A stretch of DNA of 64,000 nucleotides from Atrichornis clamosus (taxonomy: Eukaryota > Chordata > Aves > Passeriformes > Menuridae). A program made the translations under genes and the position numbers. The notes under the pieces were generated by a model, which did no database searches, was not told the DNA's origin, and worked only from the letters and a program-made list of their open reading frames with translations. Location: positions 449 through 64,448 of the forward strand of contig WBMZ01009000.1 in assembly GCA_013400975.1 (NCBI GenBank). Reading direction: 5' to 3'. Numbering within the stretch: the stretch's first letter is position 1; every line of letters begins with the position of its first letter. Below are positions 35,116 to 46,400 of the stretch, in pieces.

Positions 35116-37264
35116 ACTAATGTATCTTACCATCAGTCTATGTACCTCACACTTTGGTAAGAAGCAGCACATAAAAGATATGTGTGTTTATAGAGAATAT
35201 ACAGGATGTGCTAGGATAAACATAGCCTGTCCCCATGAAACTCTCTCTTCCTTGAGATAAGTCTTTGTGGGGTGACCTTATTCTTTAAAACCTATGAGCC
35301 CCTTTCATGGTGCACCCTGTAGAAGTAATGCTTATATAAAATACTTTGAGCTAGCAGCAAGGCTTTCATTAATTTTTTTAAACAGTTTTAATATTTTTGT
35401 CGCTATTGCTAGAAGTCCTGATTATACTTACCCATCTAGAGAAGTCATTTGAGCAAGACATTGTATTTGTCCTGGATAACAGTGATGTGGAAAGGGGAGA
35501 AAGCTTGTCAACATCATTCCATTTCCATTATGATCTGTTATTTTCATACTGTTTTATAACGTTTTTAATTTAAACCACCCTCCAAAAAAATTTTTTTAGT
35601 GCAGTCCACAAATTTGGCACTGCACCCTCCCCTTTCTAAGAAGATCTGTTCAAGAAGAAGTTCCGCATACATGCACTTTAATTTTGATGTTATACAAACA
35701 AAATTAAAATTCCTATTCCTGCTTTTTGTTTGCAGTGTGGATTTGGAAAGATTAGAATATTCAAAACCAGACTAATCTTCTTATGCTTATATTTAGTGAT
35801 GCGTTAATGGCTGTTCATGATCATTTCAGGAGAACTTCATAGTGTTACTTTCTAGATTTACAGATTAAAATCTGAATCTGACAAAGTGCTTGCTGGCCAC
35901 CCCATTTGACTTTAATTGTCTTATTCTCAGTGTGCACTGACATCATCTTGTTTGTCTTAAATGACCTTTAACACTTTAAGGAAATCAACATCCATCTGCT
36001 CCATGCTCTCCTTGCCCACATTTTTTCTAGCAACCAAGCTGGTTCTCAAGTAGAGGCAACTTTTTCTTCAGTGTGGGTTTCACCCACATGTGCCAAGTAG
36101 ATTTCTGTCTCATTCCATGGCTTTCAGGTGAGAGGAGCAGGAAATACACATTCTCCAGTATAATTAAAATCCAACACCTCCTGAAATCAAGATCTTCCAA
36201 ATAAGGGGTCAAAATATTTGAAGATAAAAGCACCTATCACATTTTTCTAGTTTCCCTTCGAAGTCCAAAGCTGACCATAATCTGTGGGCCAAGTGTGCTA
36301 TTTGCTGGCAACTATGAACCTATTTTTGATGTATCTGTCCAGTGCTGAAGCTCTAGCAGTCATAGTGGGCATCTTAGCTGTTTGTAAACTGAAGGGTAAG
36401 GATGATAAAGAAGATATAAAACAAAATTTTTGTTAGACCTATAGGAACTTTGTTTCTGTTTGACAGCTATTCTAGAAGTAACTGTGATACAGGAAAATCA
36501 GGCATAGTAGTAGACTTAGAGTTTTTTTTGTTTTTACAGTTGCTTGGTATCTTCATAAGAAAATATTATGGTTTTTTAGTAAACTGTTCCAAACAGCCAT
36601 AACATAATGCTTGCCTTTCACTTATTTAATTCTTGTATGCTATTACTGACATACCATTTTCCTAACATTCCCCCACCCCAAACCGCTATGATGGCTGTAG
36701 ACTTACAGCTCACATTGTCCCATAAATATTTAAAGTTAGTTGAAAGTCCACTAGTTTCCTCTGTGACTGTATTGTTATTCTCCCATAATTTTGAATTTGA
36801 GGATGTCACAGCATCTTTTGAAGCAGCCTAATACTGTCAGAGACCAACAAATTATCATGCAGGTCACAATTCTGCTTAGCAAGGCGCTCAGCTTCTGCCT
36901 CATTAACATTCCAGATAAGGAAACACCTTTGCTTCTGATTTGCTTAAACCAGACCAGCAGGCAGTGTACTAAACTCTTCAAAGGCAGCTGCCCTTAACCT
37001 TTTATGTTTCAGTGCTTTTCTTTTACAATTTTTTTCAACTAAACTTAAAAGTTCCTGCTTACTTCATTGCCAGTTTCAAGGCAGGTTTGATATATAGCAC
37101 TTCAGCAGAGTCTGTTTTGCCCTTCACAACTATTTTTTCCTGTAAGGCTGCAATTCTTCTGAGAATATGTGTACACATAGAAACACACATGAAGACACAC
37201 CCATGCATCACAGACTTACCGCACCACAGTGTTGTATCTCACCTCAGGAGATAGCCCAGTCCTG
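35116..37264. other. Mostly unique sequence, possibly including the rest of the U3
   Basis: The first few hundred bases may still belong to the minus-strand LTR. Beyond that I see no gene, RNA or repeat that I recognise. Confidence 0.45.
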
Positions 37265-37960
37265 CTTCTTCTCAGAGGAGGGTCAACTACGGCAGGTAGC
37301 CCAGGGAGGCACATGTCCAGGCAAGATTGAATATGTCAGAGGATGGGGGTTCCTCAACTCTGGGAAACCTGTGCCTGAGTTTGACTCTGCCATCATGGTA
37401 AAGAAGGGGGTGGTTATGTTTAACTGGAATTCTGGGGGTTTTTTGCAGTTAATGCTCTCCTCATGTCACTAGACACCACCAAAAAGAGTCTGGTTCACCC
37501 AGTATGATATTGATATATTTTTAAGATCTCTCTGGTCCCATCCTTCTCCAGACTAACTCTTCCAGTGCTCTTAGCCTCCCTTCACATGACAAATGCTCCA
37601 GTCCCTTGAACATCTTTATGATCCTCTGTTGGTCACACTCCAGTATGTCTGTTTCTCTCTGGGAAGCCCAAATCTTAATACAGCACCTGGATGTGCTTAG
37701 CAGGAGCTCAGAAAATAGGAAGCAAGTCCCTTGATCTTCAGTCAATAGTTTTCCTAATGAAGTCCACAGGACTGGTGGCCATCTTTTTGGGAAGGGCACA
37801 ATGTTTAACCATGGTCAACTTGGTGCCAACCAGGATTATTTGCCACATCACCTTCCTAAGGACTGAGGTGAGGTATACTGCGTTGTAGTTCCCTAGATCT
37901 TTCTTTTTATTATTCTTGGAAATAGGAATATTTTAATTCTTTAAGTCTTCAGGAATGTGG
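37265..37960 (-). mobile_element. CR1 LINE, internally deleted minus-strand copy
   Basis: The left part resembles the CR1 3' UTR in reverse complement (GGGAAACCTGTGCC near 37360-37372). The middle encodes, on the minus strand, a recognisable RT C-terminus (KMFKGLEHLSCEGRLRALEE, within 37521-37799) preceded by CCIKIWASQRETDI. To the right (about 37845-37930) lies an earlier RT segment related to the 'cctgtagttccc' block. The RT core between them is missing. No 3' tip octamers remain at the left edge, so this is an old, eroded copy. Confidence 0.82.
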
Positions 37961-40900
37961 TGTATAAATTGAGGGATAAAAATAAAATTCCTGGATATGG
38001 AAATTCCATGGTGGTACAAGTAAGCAATAACAGTGTTTTGTGGACGTAGCTCAGGCTGTTAAGGACGTTCCAGATGGTGAGGAAGTGGAGTCCTTAATTT
38101 CTCTATCCAGAAAATTCAAGATGGCAGCTCTGAAGAATTAGTCATCTTTCCTAAGTGGAATCACATATGTAGACTTGAGAGAACCATCTTCTCTCACTTC
38201 TTTATGTCATTAAGTACACTTCTAAAAATACATGTAATATAGCACTGATTATGCAGGTTTCTGCATTTCCCAGCCAAGAAAAAGCCTTTTTCAAACTGTA
38301 ATTGACATCACAATGTTTTACAGCTGACTACAGATCTTTCAGATCCCATATACTGCTGTCAGCACAGGGGCAGTATTTTCCCCTATCACACTTTTCATGA
38401 AACCTAAGTTCTGTTTCTTCATCTAGTTCCATACCTATGAAACGAAAGGTGGCAGATCTGGGTGCTTTTTGATCAGAATTATGACCTAAGGGAGCTGCAA
38501 GGATCAGAGAGGGGTTTTTTTGCATTTTGGGGGTATTTTTTTGAAGTCACAGTATTTCTGAACATAGCAGTTGGAATTGAGATTGAAAGAGCTCAGGTTT
38601 TATGTTAGGGAAACTAGTAGTTCTATACATGGAAGAATTAATGAAACTTTACTTCTTAGACTGTGGACAGATTCTCTGATGTCTAATAGTGTGTCATAGT
38701 TGATGTAATTTTTTTCTTTCAGTTAGATTATTAATAACTTCTCTGCCTTATCTGTCTATTCTCTTTCTTAATAATGCTTCAGTGCATGCTGTTGCCTTAA
38801 CCAAGGGAATATGTCTCATTCATTTGCTTTCATTAACCCTAGTCCTTTGAATTCTCCAATCCTTTGATGAGTTTCAATGGCATTTGGCAAAGGATTTTTT
38901 AAAAAAGGAAGAAAATAAGGGGGCTACACACATAATATTAGGGGAAAAATCAATTTTAAATTTCAATCACAGATTTTGCCTAAGGAAATTGAGCTGGAAA
39001 ATGACACATCTCTGTTTAGTATTTTAACCGCCGTTCAGGGGAGTAAATATAAGTACACACTGTAATGCTATGCACAAACAGATAGCATTTTTGGACTGAG
39101 AAGGGGGAGGTCTTTTTTCTCGTTCCTATATTCCTGCTTCAGCAGTTGGGTTAGTTTCTGAAGGAAGAAAGGAAGAAAGCAGTAGGCTCCAGCTCATGCC
39201 TTACTGCTAAATAGTTTTGAAGGACTTTCTGTGCTTATGGAATATAAACATGCAGGCTCAGCTCTTCCATCTTCTTTCCCACAAACAAAACCAGAGGGTG
39301 TTAGCAGTGGACAACTTCTGTGGCAGGTCTGATTTTTGTGAAAGGATGAAAAGTGAATGTGTTCAGTTGTGTTCATCAGATGATTATCCTCAGAGAAATA
39401 TCTGCTGAACTCACAACACTTGTACCCAGTACTTTACACTTCTAACATTGCTTCTCAGTGTTTGCTCCTCCTAAAAAGAGAAAATTCTCTTCAGCAGATG
39501 GGTCATAGTCATGACAAGTAATCTATCTCCTTTCCAACCTTTCAGATGTTGCCTATATTGAATTTTCAGTATCATTTTGGGTATGCTAAAGTCTATAAAT
39601 AGTGCATATCGGCAGGGAATAATGCTATTTTCACTGAAAAAGATGAATTTGGGTAGAGTCAAGCTCTTACATTTTCTCCACTGGATCTCCTTTACTGGTA
39701 TCTATCTCGTCTTTGCTACTTCTGATACTAGAATTCCTATTTTAGTCTAAGGAATACCTATTTTCAAATTTCTCTCCAGCTCTTTTTGTTTCAGTATCTT
39801 ATATTGCTGACGCTAACTTCAAGACAATTCAGAAACACAAACTTTTCTATAGTGAAGAACAAACAAACAAACAAAATGACAAAAAGCTACTAAAAAAAAC
39901 CCTACTCACAGGAGAGGTACCAGGTATTTCTAGCTGCTATCTTGTGGGAATTTAAATAGACGTAGATTCAAAACCACCCAGACAAGAAATAACAATCCAC
40001 AGCCAGAGTAAATTGCTTTCCAACATATATTATTAATAAAAGGCTTGATGACATTCCAGATTTTTACTAGGGGCTTCATGCCACCATGCCTTCCAACTTG
40101 CAAGTCATATCCTAAATGTGAAAAACACATTAATCCTTCAAATATTAAATAAGAAGATAGATTTAAGGGTTGTTTTAATGTTCTAGGCACCACAGTAAGT
40201 CCTTGTGTTTTCTGTTCATACGACCAAAAATAAGTTCAGTATCAGATCAGGTCCACCGAACATCTTAGATTTACTTCTTCAGAAGATAATTTATTAGGTC
40301 AAGGAAACATGTAGATTTTTCTTAGTTATACAGTACCCACTGATTTGTATCTCATGTATATAAAGAAAAAAAAATCTGAGGAAGAATGTCCCTGGTGTCC
40401 TCTATAACCCTTTTTCTCCTGACAGTGTTTTTCATAATCATCACTGCATGAACTCACAGATGACACCTGTCTAACTTTTTACATTATGAGATAAAGCTTC
40501 AATTATTATGCTGAATTGGAAAGAGAGTTTGATTTACCAGTGTTAAAGTTGCTGTGACTGTGTGACCCAGAAATTACCATGATTACAAAAATGTAGTTCT
40601 CTGAAAACAGAAGTATAAATAAAAGCAATGTTTGATTGTCAAAGCAATTGAACCAAACCCCACACCATATTAGAAAATACAATATTTGAGGGACCAATGG
40701 AAACAAATGGGCTGTGGACCTGAACTAATGCCAGTTGAGGTCAATTTGCATCAAAACAATTACTACCAATCTTAAAATATGAATTTCTAGGTCATAGTTT
40801 TATTAATAATTGGAAAGCTTTAGTTGCCTGCTAATACTTGGAAAGCTGCAGTTTTGCCTACCTGGAAATGTAAGACTTTTTTACATGGACCATTACAAAG

Positions 40901-41264
40901 ATGAACAAGTTGATGGTGAGGAGAATTCTGTGGAAAAGCACTACCTGCAGAGCTGTTAAAAAGTTTGCAGAAAGACGTTTATTTCTGGCACCTCAAAGAG
41001 AAGTATGTTTATAAGCACAGGGAAATACTATATTTTTACTTATTCTAAATTAAAAATAATATACAAAAGGGAGTCCAGTAGACCAAGGAAGTTTTCAGAC
41101 ATGTGATCTAAGCAAAAGGGCTGGCAATACAACCAAAAGTTTGCATGTGCAACCTCATCATTGAAAGTTTTGCTAGAGTAGGGAGAGACGACAGATATCA
41201 AGAGATGAAATGGCAGAGCAAATTGAACTACTGTGTAACAACTCAGTAAATGCCAAATTTAAAC
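37961..41264. other. Unique AT-rich intergenic sequence
   Basis: No gene, RNA gene or recognisable transposon. Confidence 0.55.
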
Positions 41265-42478
41265 TACTGATCTGGATCCTACTTCTTGAAGGAAAGGGTG
41301 ACATTTGATTTCTTCCATTTCTCAGAAACCTTCCTCGCTCTCCACAGTATCTCAAAGATGATTGAGTGTTCTCACAGTCTCATGGTCCAGCTCCCCCAGC
41401 CAGTGTGTGTACATCCCATAAGGACACATGGACATGTGATGGAAATCAGCTTATTTAAATGTTCATTAGTCTGATCTTTCTCCAGGTGAGGAAAACTTTC
41501 CAGGGTGCAAAACTTCCCCACTGGTCTCAGGGGCCTGGAAATTGTTGGAAGCTGATTTTACCAATAAAGACTGAGGTGAAGAAGGCACTGAGTATCTTGG
41601 CTTTTCATCCATCCTTTATGCCCACATCTCTTCCATGTCCATCAGTGGATATTCCTGTGAAGACCATTTGCGGCTGATATACCAGTAGAAATCTTGTTTT
41701 TCTTTATGCTCCTCACCAGGTGTTATTCCAGGCGGGCTCTATCTTCTCTAATCCCACACACTTCCACACACAGATTGTGTCTCTTTGTATTCCTCTCAGG
41801 TCACCTCCTTTTCTTTGTATGTTTTCTTGGAAGCAACTTGTCCATCCATGTATCCTTCTGTCATCTTTATTTACCACATATGAGGGTTGGCCATTCCTGA
41901 GCCTGGAGCAAGTGATACGTGAAAAAATCAATGAACTCTCCTGAACTCTTCTCCATAACCATTTTCCACAGGATTCTTCCAAGCTAGTCGCTAGTTCTTA
42001 AAGGCTAAATGTCAAAGGCTACTCTGCTGAAGTGCAGAGTTGTGATCTTTTTTCTGCCTTGCTCCCTCCTCTCAGGATCTTGAATTTAACCACTTTGTGG
42101 TCACTGCAGTCAAGGCTGACTTTGACCTTCACACCCCCACTAAGTCATTCCTTGTTAGTGAGTGTGAGGTCCAACACAGCACCTTTTCTCATTAGCTCCT
42201 CTACATTTTAGGTCAGGAAAGTGCCATTGATGCTCCCCAGGGATATTCTGGGAGTGCTTTATTTTCTGCTGTGATGTTTGTCCAGGTGATATCAGGGTAG
42301 TTGAATTCACTCTTGGGAAGCAAGGCCTGTGAATTTGAAACAACCTCTAGACTCATCTACTTGTTCTTCCTGATCAGGTGGCCAACAGCAGATATCCATC
42401 ATGTCACCCTTACTGATCTGCTCTTTAATCCTTACCCATAAACTCTCATTTGGCTTATTATCTACCTCCCCAGGCAGA
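41265..42478 (-). mobile_element. Host CR1 LINE, ORF2 endonuclease-to-RT portion
   Basis: On the minus strand, 42300-42478 encodes an endonuclease piece (ESLWVRIKEQ, KGDMMDICCWPPDQEEQVDES). This continues through FNYPDITW-like codons and a CSDH-like region near 42090-42110, and reaches the start of the RT near 41265-41400. A stretch near 41555-41700 is homologous to 32500-32640 in the other long CR1. Many stops and frameshifts are present. It appears continuous in origin with 42963-43490, split by a younger insertion. Confidence 0.85.
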
Positions 42479-42962
42479 ATCACAGAATAGTTTGGATTAG
42501 AAGGGACGCTAAACAGCATCTAATTTCAACCCTCCTTCCATGGATAAGGACACCTTTCATTAGACCAAGCTGCTCAGAGCTCCATCCTTTAACCTGTACT
42601 TCAACACTTTCAGGGATGGGACACCCACAACTTCTCTGGGCAACCTGTTCCAGAGCCTGGTCACCCTCACAGGAAAAAATTTTTTCCTAATACCTAATCT
42701 AAACCTACTCTCAATTTGAAGCCATTCCCCCTTATGTTGTCACTACATGCTCTTGTGAAAAAGCCTCTCTCCATCTTGTAGGTTCCCTTCAGGTACTGGA
42801 AGGCTGCAATTAGATCACCCCCAAGCCTTCTCTTCTCCAGACTGAACAAACCCAATTCTCTCAGTCTTTCTTTGTAGGAGAGGTGCATCATCCCTCCAAT
42901 CATTTTGATGTCCTCCTCTGGACTTGCTCCAACAGGTCGATGTCCTTCCTTTGCCAGGAATC
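42479..42962 (-). mobile_element. Nested CR1 LINE, 3' fragment
   Basis: The 3' tip is at the left (GAATCACAGAATAG, then TTGGATTAGAAGGGA). The standard 3' block follows ('gggcaacctgttccag', 'ttttcctaatacctaatcta'), then the ORF2 C-terminus on the minus strand (MHLSYKERLRELGLFSLEKR, then RLGGDLIAAFQYLKG). It is better preserved than the CR1 segments on both sides, which fits a later insertion into an older CR1 in the same orientation. Confidence 0.9.
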
Positions 42963-43490
42963 CTAATTTAAAGCCTTTCTTACTAGTTCAGCCTTACTGG
43001 GAAAGATACCTTTGTCCTGCTTAGTGAGGTGTGTCCCATTTCTCCCAAATGGATGTTGACCCTTGAACAGGTGCCCAGAACATACCATAGAAACCAAAGT
43101 CTTGTTACTGACACCAACTGCAAACAATTATTGATACACAGTACCAGTGTCTTTCTCCTTAGACCCTTTCCCCACACCAGAAGGATTGAGGAAGACACCA
43201 CCTGGGCCCCCATTTCCCTAACTGCCGCCATCAGAGCTCTCCAGCTGTTTTGATACACTACAGGTATCCCTACACTACACTACACTACCGGCATCATCCT
43301 TGGTGTACATGTGGAAGAAATCTTGGTAGAAGTCAAGGTTTGCAGTACATTCACCTCTTTTGGAAGCAGCAGCTGCTCTGAAGTTACACAAATCATTCCC
43401 AGGAGTGCATCAAGAGTCTTCAATGACTTTCCCAGTTTTTTCGGAAGGTCTTGAAGCAGGATCAATGAAATGTTTCACAAACTGCTGTGT
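42963..43490 (-). mobile_element. Host CR1 LINE, ORF1 esterase-domain portion
   Basis: The minus-strand frame at 42983-43258 reads WRALMAAVREMGAQVVSSSI, then GKGLRRKTLVLCINNCLQLV, HLGEMGHTSLSRTK and FPVRLN. This matches the C-terminal half of the CR1 ORF1 SGNH/GDSL-type esterase domain as I know it: the conserved GAQVVFSSIL motif and the final G-HLS-GK-VFA-RL block that carries the catalytic His. The catalytic Ser block would lie to the right (43290-43490), where the sequence is decayed. No intact frame remains. Confidence 0.78.
43262..43290. repeat. Short (CTACA)n tract
   Basis: CTACACTACACTACACTAC within the decayed CR1 ORF1 region, a small local slippage expansion that interrupts the ORF1 alignment. 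Confidence 0.75.
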
Positions 43491-46400
43491 TTATTGACTG
43501 CCTCTGTTACCAACATTGGGAGGGAAGCAGTAAAAAAAACCAGTCTTTAATCAAAGACCTTTGGATGCTTCTATGTGACATTGCCTGTACCTTATTCTGA
43601 CCTTCCCATGTCTTTCTTCCTCACCTTCAATCACCCTTCTGCTAATTTACCCCAAAGGTGAGTGGGTACCCAAAGGGTGCTCCTGAACTCCTCTTCTTAG
43701 GATCTCCACATATACAACCACCCCACTCATTCTTCCCCCCTTGCAGGTCAAAAGGAACAACTTTCAAAAAATCTAACTGTGGTGCTTGCGTAAGCCAGAA
43801 ACTCTTACTCACTACTAGTCTGAAAGAGAGCCCTTTCTACACTGCAGGTTATCCTTGCAGTTTTAATTTTAGTACATGGATTTCTACATGTCACAAACTC
43901 AGATTTCAGATGATCAGGAACACCTTTTCTATTTATCAGAAGGCTCCAAGGAGGCTGAGTTTCCCAACTCTCACTGCTAAACACATCTGTGTCACTTCTG
44001 ACTGATGATTCCAACTCCTAAATGAACTCTTGGAGTTGATTAAGGTAAAGTGCACCCAGAACAGCAAACTCATGAAAATTAAAATCGAAAAACAAATGAA
44101 AAAAACCCCAAAAAGCTCTCCACCCCCCCTGCCCCCGCCAAATGGAATCGGACCAACTTAACAACAAAAACTGAGGAAGATAGAAAAAGTGAAAAAATGA
44201 AAGAGAAAGAAACCATGCATTTTTTTTACATTCATGACTACCAGAGGTATATGATCTCTCTCCTTATTGGCATGGTCACTTTCTTTGATCCTGAAATTCA
44301 TGGTTCTCAGGCTGTGTTTCCCCAAGAGGGCCCATCCTGCTGATCTGTGTTTGCTCTTTTTACTTTGACACCACTCAGAAATTGCAGTCACACTTTCTCA
44401 TTTTCTTTTCTCCTTTCTTTCCCTGTTAGAAGCCTATTTACCTCTAACTAATTGAGGAAATCAGTTCATAAAACTGGCAAAATGAAGGACTAGTTATGCT
44501 GTTTGGTCAGGCAAATATTTTTGTGGTTAAGCAGATGGCATCACCATGCTTATCAGATTCACTAAATACTTTGATTCAGTCAGGAATTAAACAACTATAT
44601 TATCTTCCACAAACATCCACTAAAAAATTATTGTCAGTAAGGATACTTATTGACTTGTATCCTACTTACTGAATCATATATGCTTATATCAACCTGAATG
44701 TTAATTAAAGCACATGTTGAATTTTTCCAGTTGGAGTAGATAGATGGTTTGTGTGCTGGCTCTGACTGGGATGAGGTACTTTGAGATAATGATGGCCAAT
44801 GAGTATCACACTCCTCATATCCAAATTCTTGCTTAATCTTACCTTTCAAGCCTATATTCTAAGGACGCTGTAACATGACCTGTGTCAAGGTTTTTTTATA
44901 AATTATAGCTTCCTTTATTATACTGGAAAACTGATTTTATAGGAGTTGTTCACACTATTCCCCTAAATCCCATCAATTTCATTATAGTTACCAGCATCCT
45001 TTTTATTCTGAATGACATTCAACCTGTTGATGCTATTGGCTTATTTTGTACTACATGCTGCCACACAACATTTGCTATAACACCATCTATTGTAATCAGG
45101 TCAACTGTGAAATACTTCCTTTATTGACTGATTCTATGGACCCATCATGGCCTCTCAGTGCTAATTCCTTCTCTCCAGGCACAAAAGATAATTACTTCTA
45201 TTACTGTCTAAAATAACATATTTAATTGACAGTCATTTTCTGAAGATGCCCATTAGTTCAATGGCACCTCAGCTTCCATCTGACAGGGATTGAGTATATA
45301 ATTTATTTATCCTTGAAACCCCAGCACAACACTAAAATCTGATGAACAGTAAAGCACAATTTTCTACTCTGTTTTTCAGTGTGCTTTAAGAGAGGCTAGA
45401 GAATGCAAAATAATCTTGACACTGTAGAGGAGCTAGGAAGACAGAGGTAATCAGTTGTGAATATCCTACAAGATATTGATGGCCTTTGTCAGCGGTTTCA
45501 CAAGGACAGGGAAAATGAAATTCTTCATAGCATCATATGTGAAAAGTAGAGGGAGATAATTATCCTAGCAGATGCCCAATTTATGCACACACAGACAGTG
45601 CTGGTCTCATACCAGTTTACAGTTCTTGCAAATTAATAATCACTATAAAGTAACTATTTAGATTTAGTTGAAGATTTTGCATTGTGATGGCTTCGAGATT
45701 CTGCCTTCAAGTAAAAGGAAAAAAGAAAACACAAAAAAGCCCATACCAAAAACAAAAGCAAAAAGTACCCCACTATACAAGTTATAGACTGTGTATAAGT
45801 TCATTCATTGTTCCAGAGGCCTTCTGTCACACTTTATACAACACTATTTTCCCACTAACTTCTCAAACCAGTACTGGTTACCAGGTAGCCTGGTAGGACA
45901 CCTGGTTACTCTGGTTTTGTAACTCTACAGGTTACTCTGGTTTTATTTTTAAAGGAAGACTATATTCTTGGTTTTTGGAACATTGCATGTTTTGGGTTTT
46001 TAGGTTTCAGGGCTTAGTTTTGTTTTGGTTTGAGGTTTGTTTTGTTTAGTAAAGATGATCTATCCCTGTTCTCTGTGATAAATTTAGTGTACTCTAAAAC
46101 TTAGCTTTTTCTTTGAGTTTGACCAGTCTTGACTATCCCTTAGTAAGGCTTACTTTCCTACTGCCTAAAGATCCTTTTCAAGTCTCATCTCCTCTGCTGA
46201 TACATGCAATAACATAAAAATCATTAGGTATATACATAATTCAGCATATTGAAAACTTTACAGAGGTATGCTTATTATTTTAAAGTCTAAGTGAGTCAAC
46301 AAGTGTGCAATTTCACATTCATCTATTCCTTCTCTTCATTGAGTCCTGGTGATATAGGAAAACTATGTATTTTCAGTCTACATTTAATTTACATTAAATT

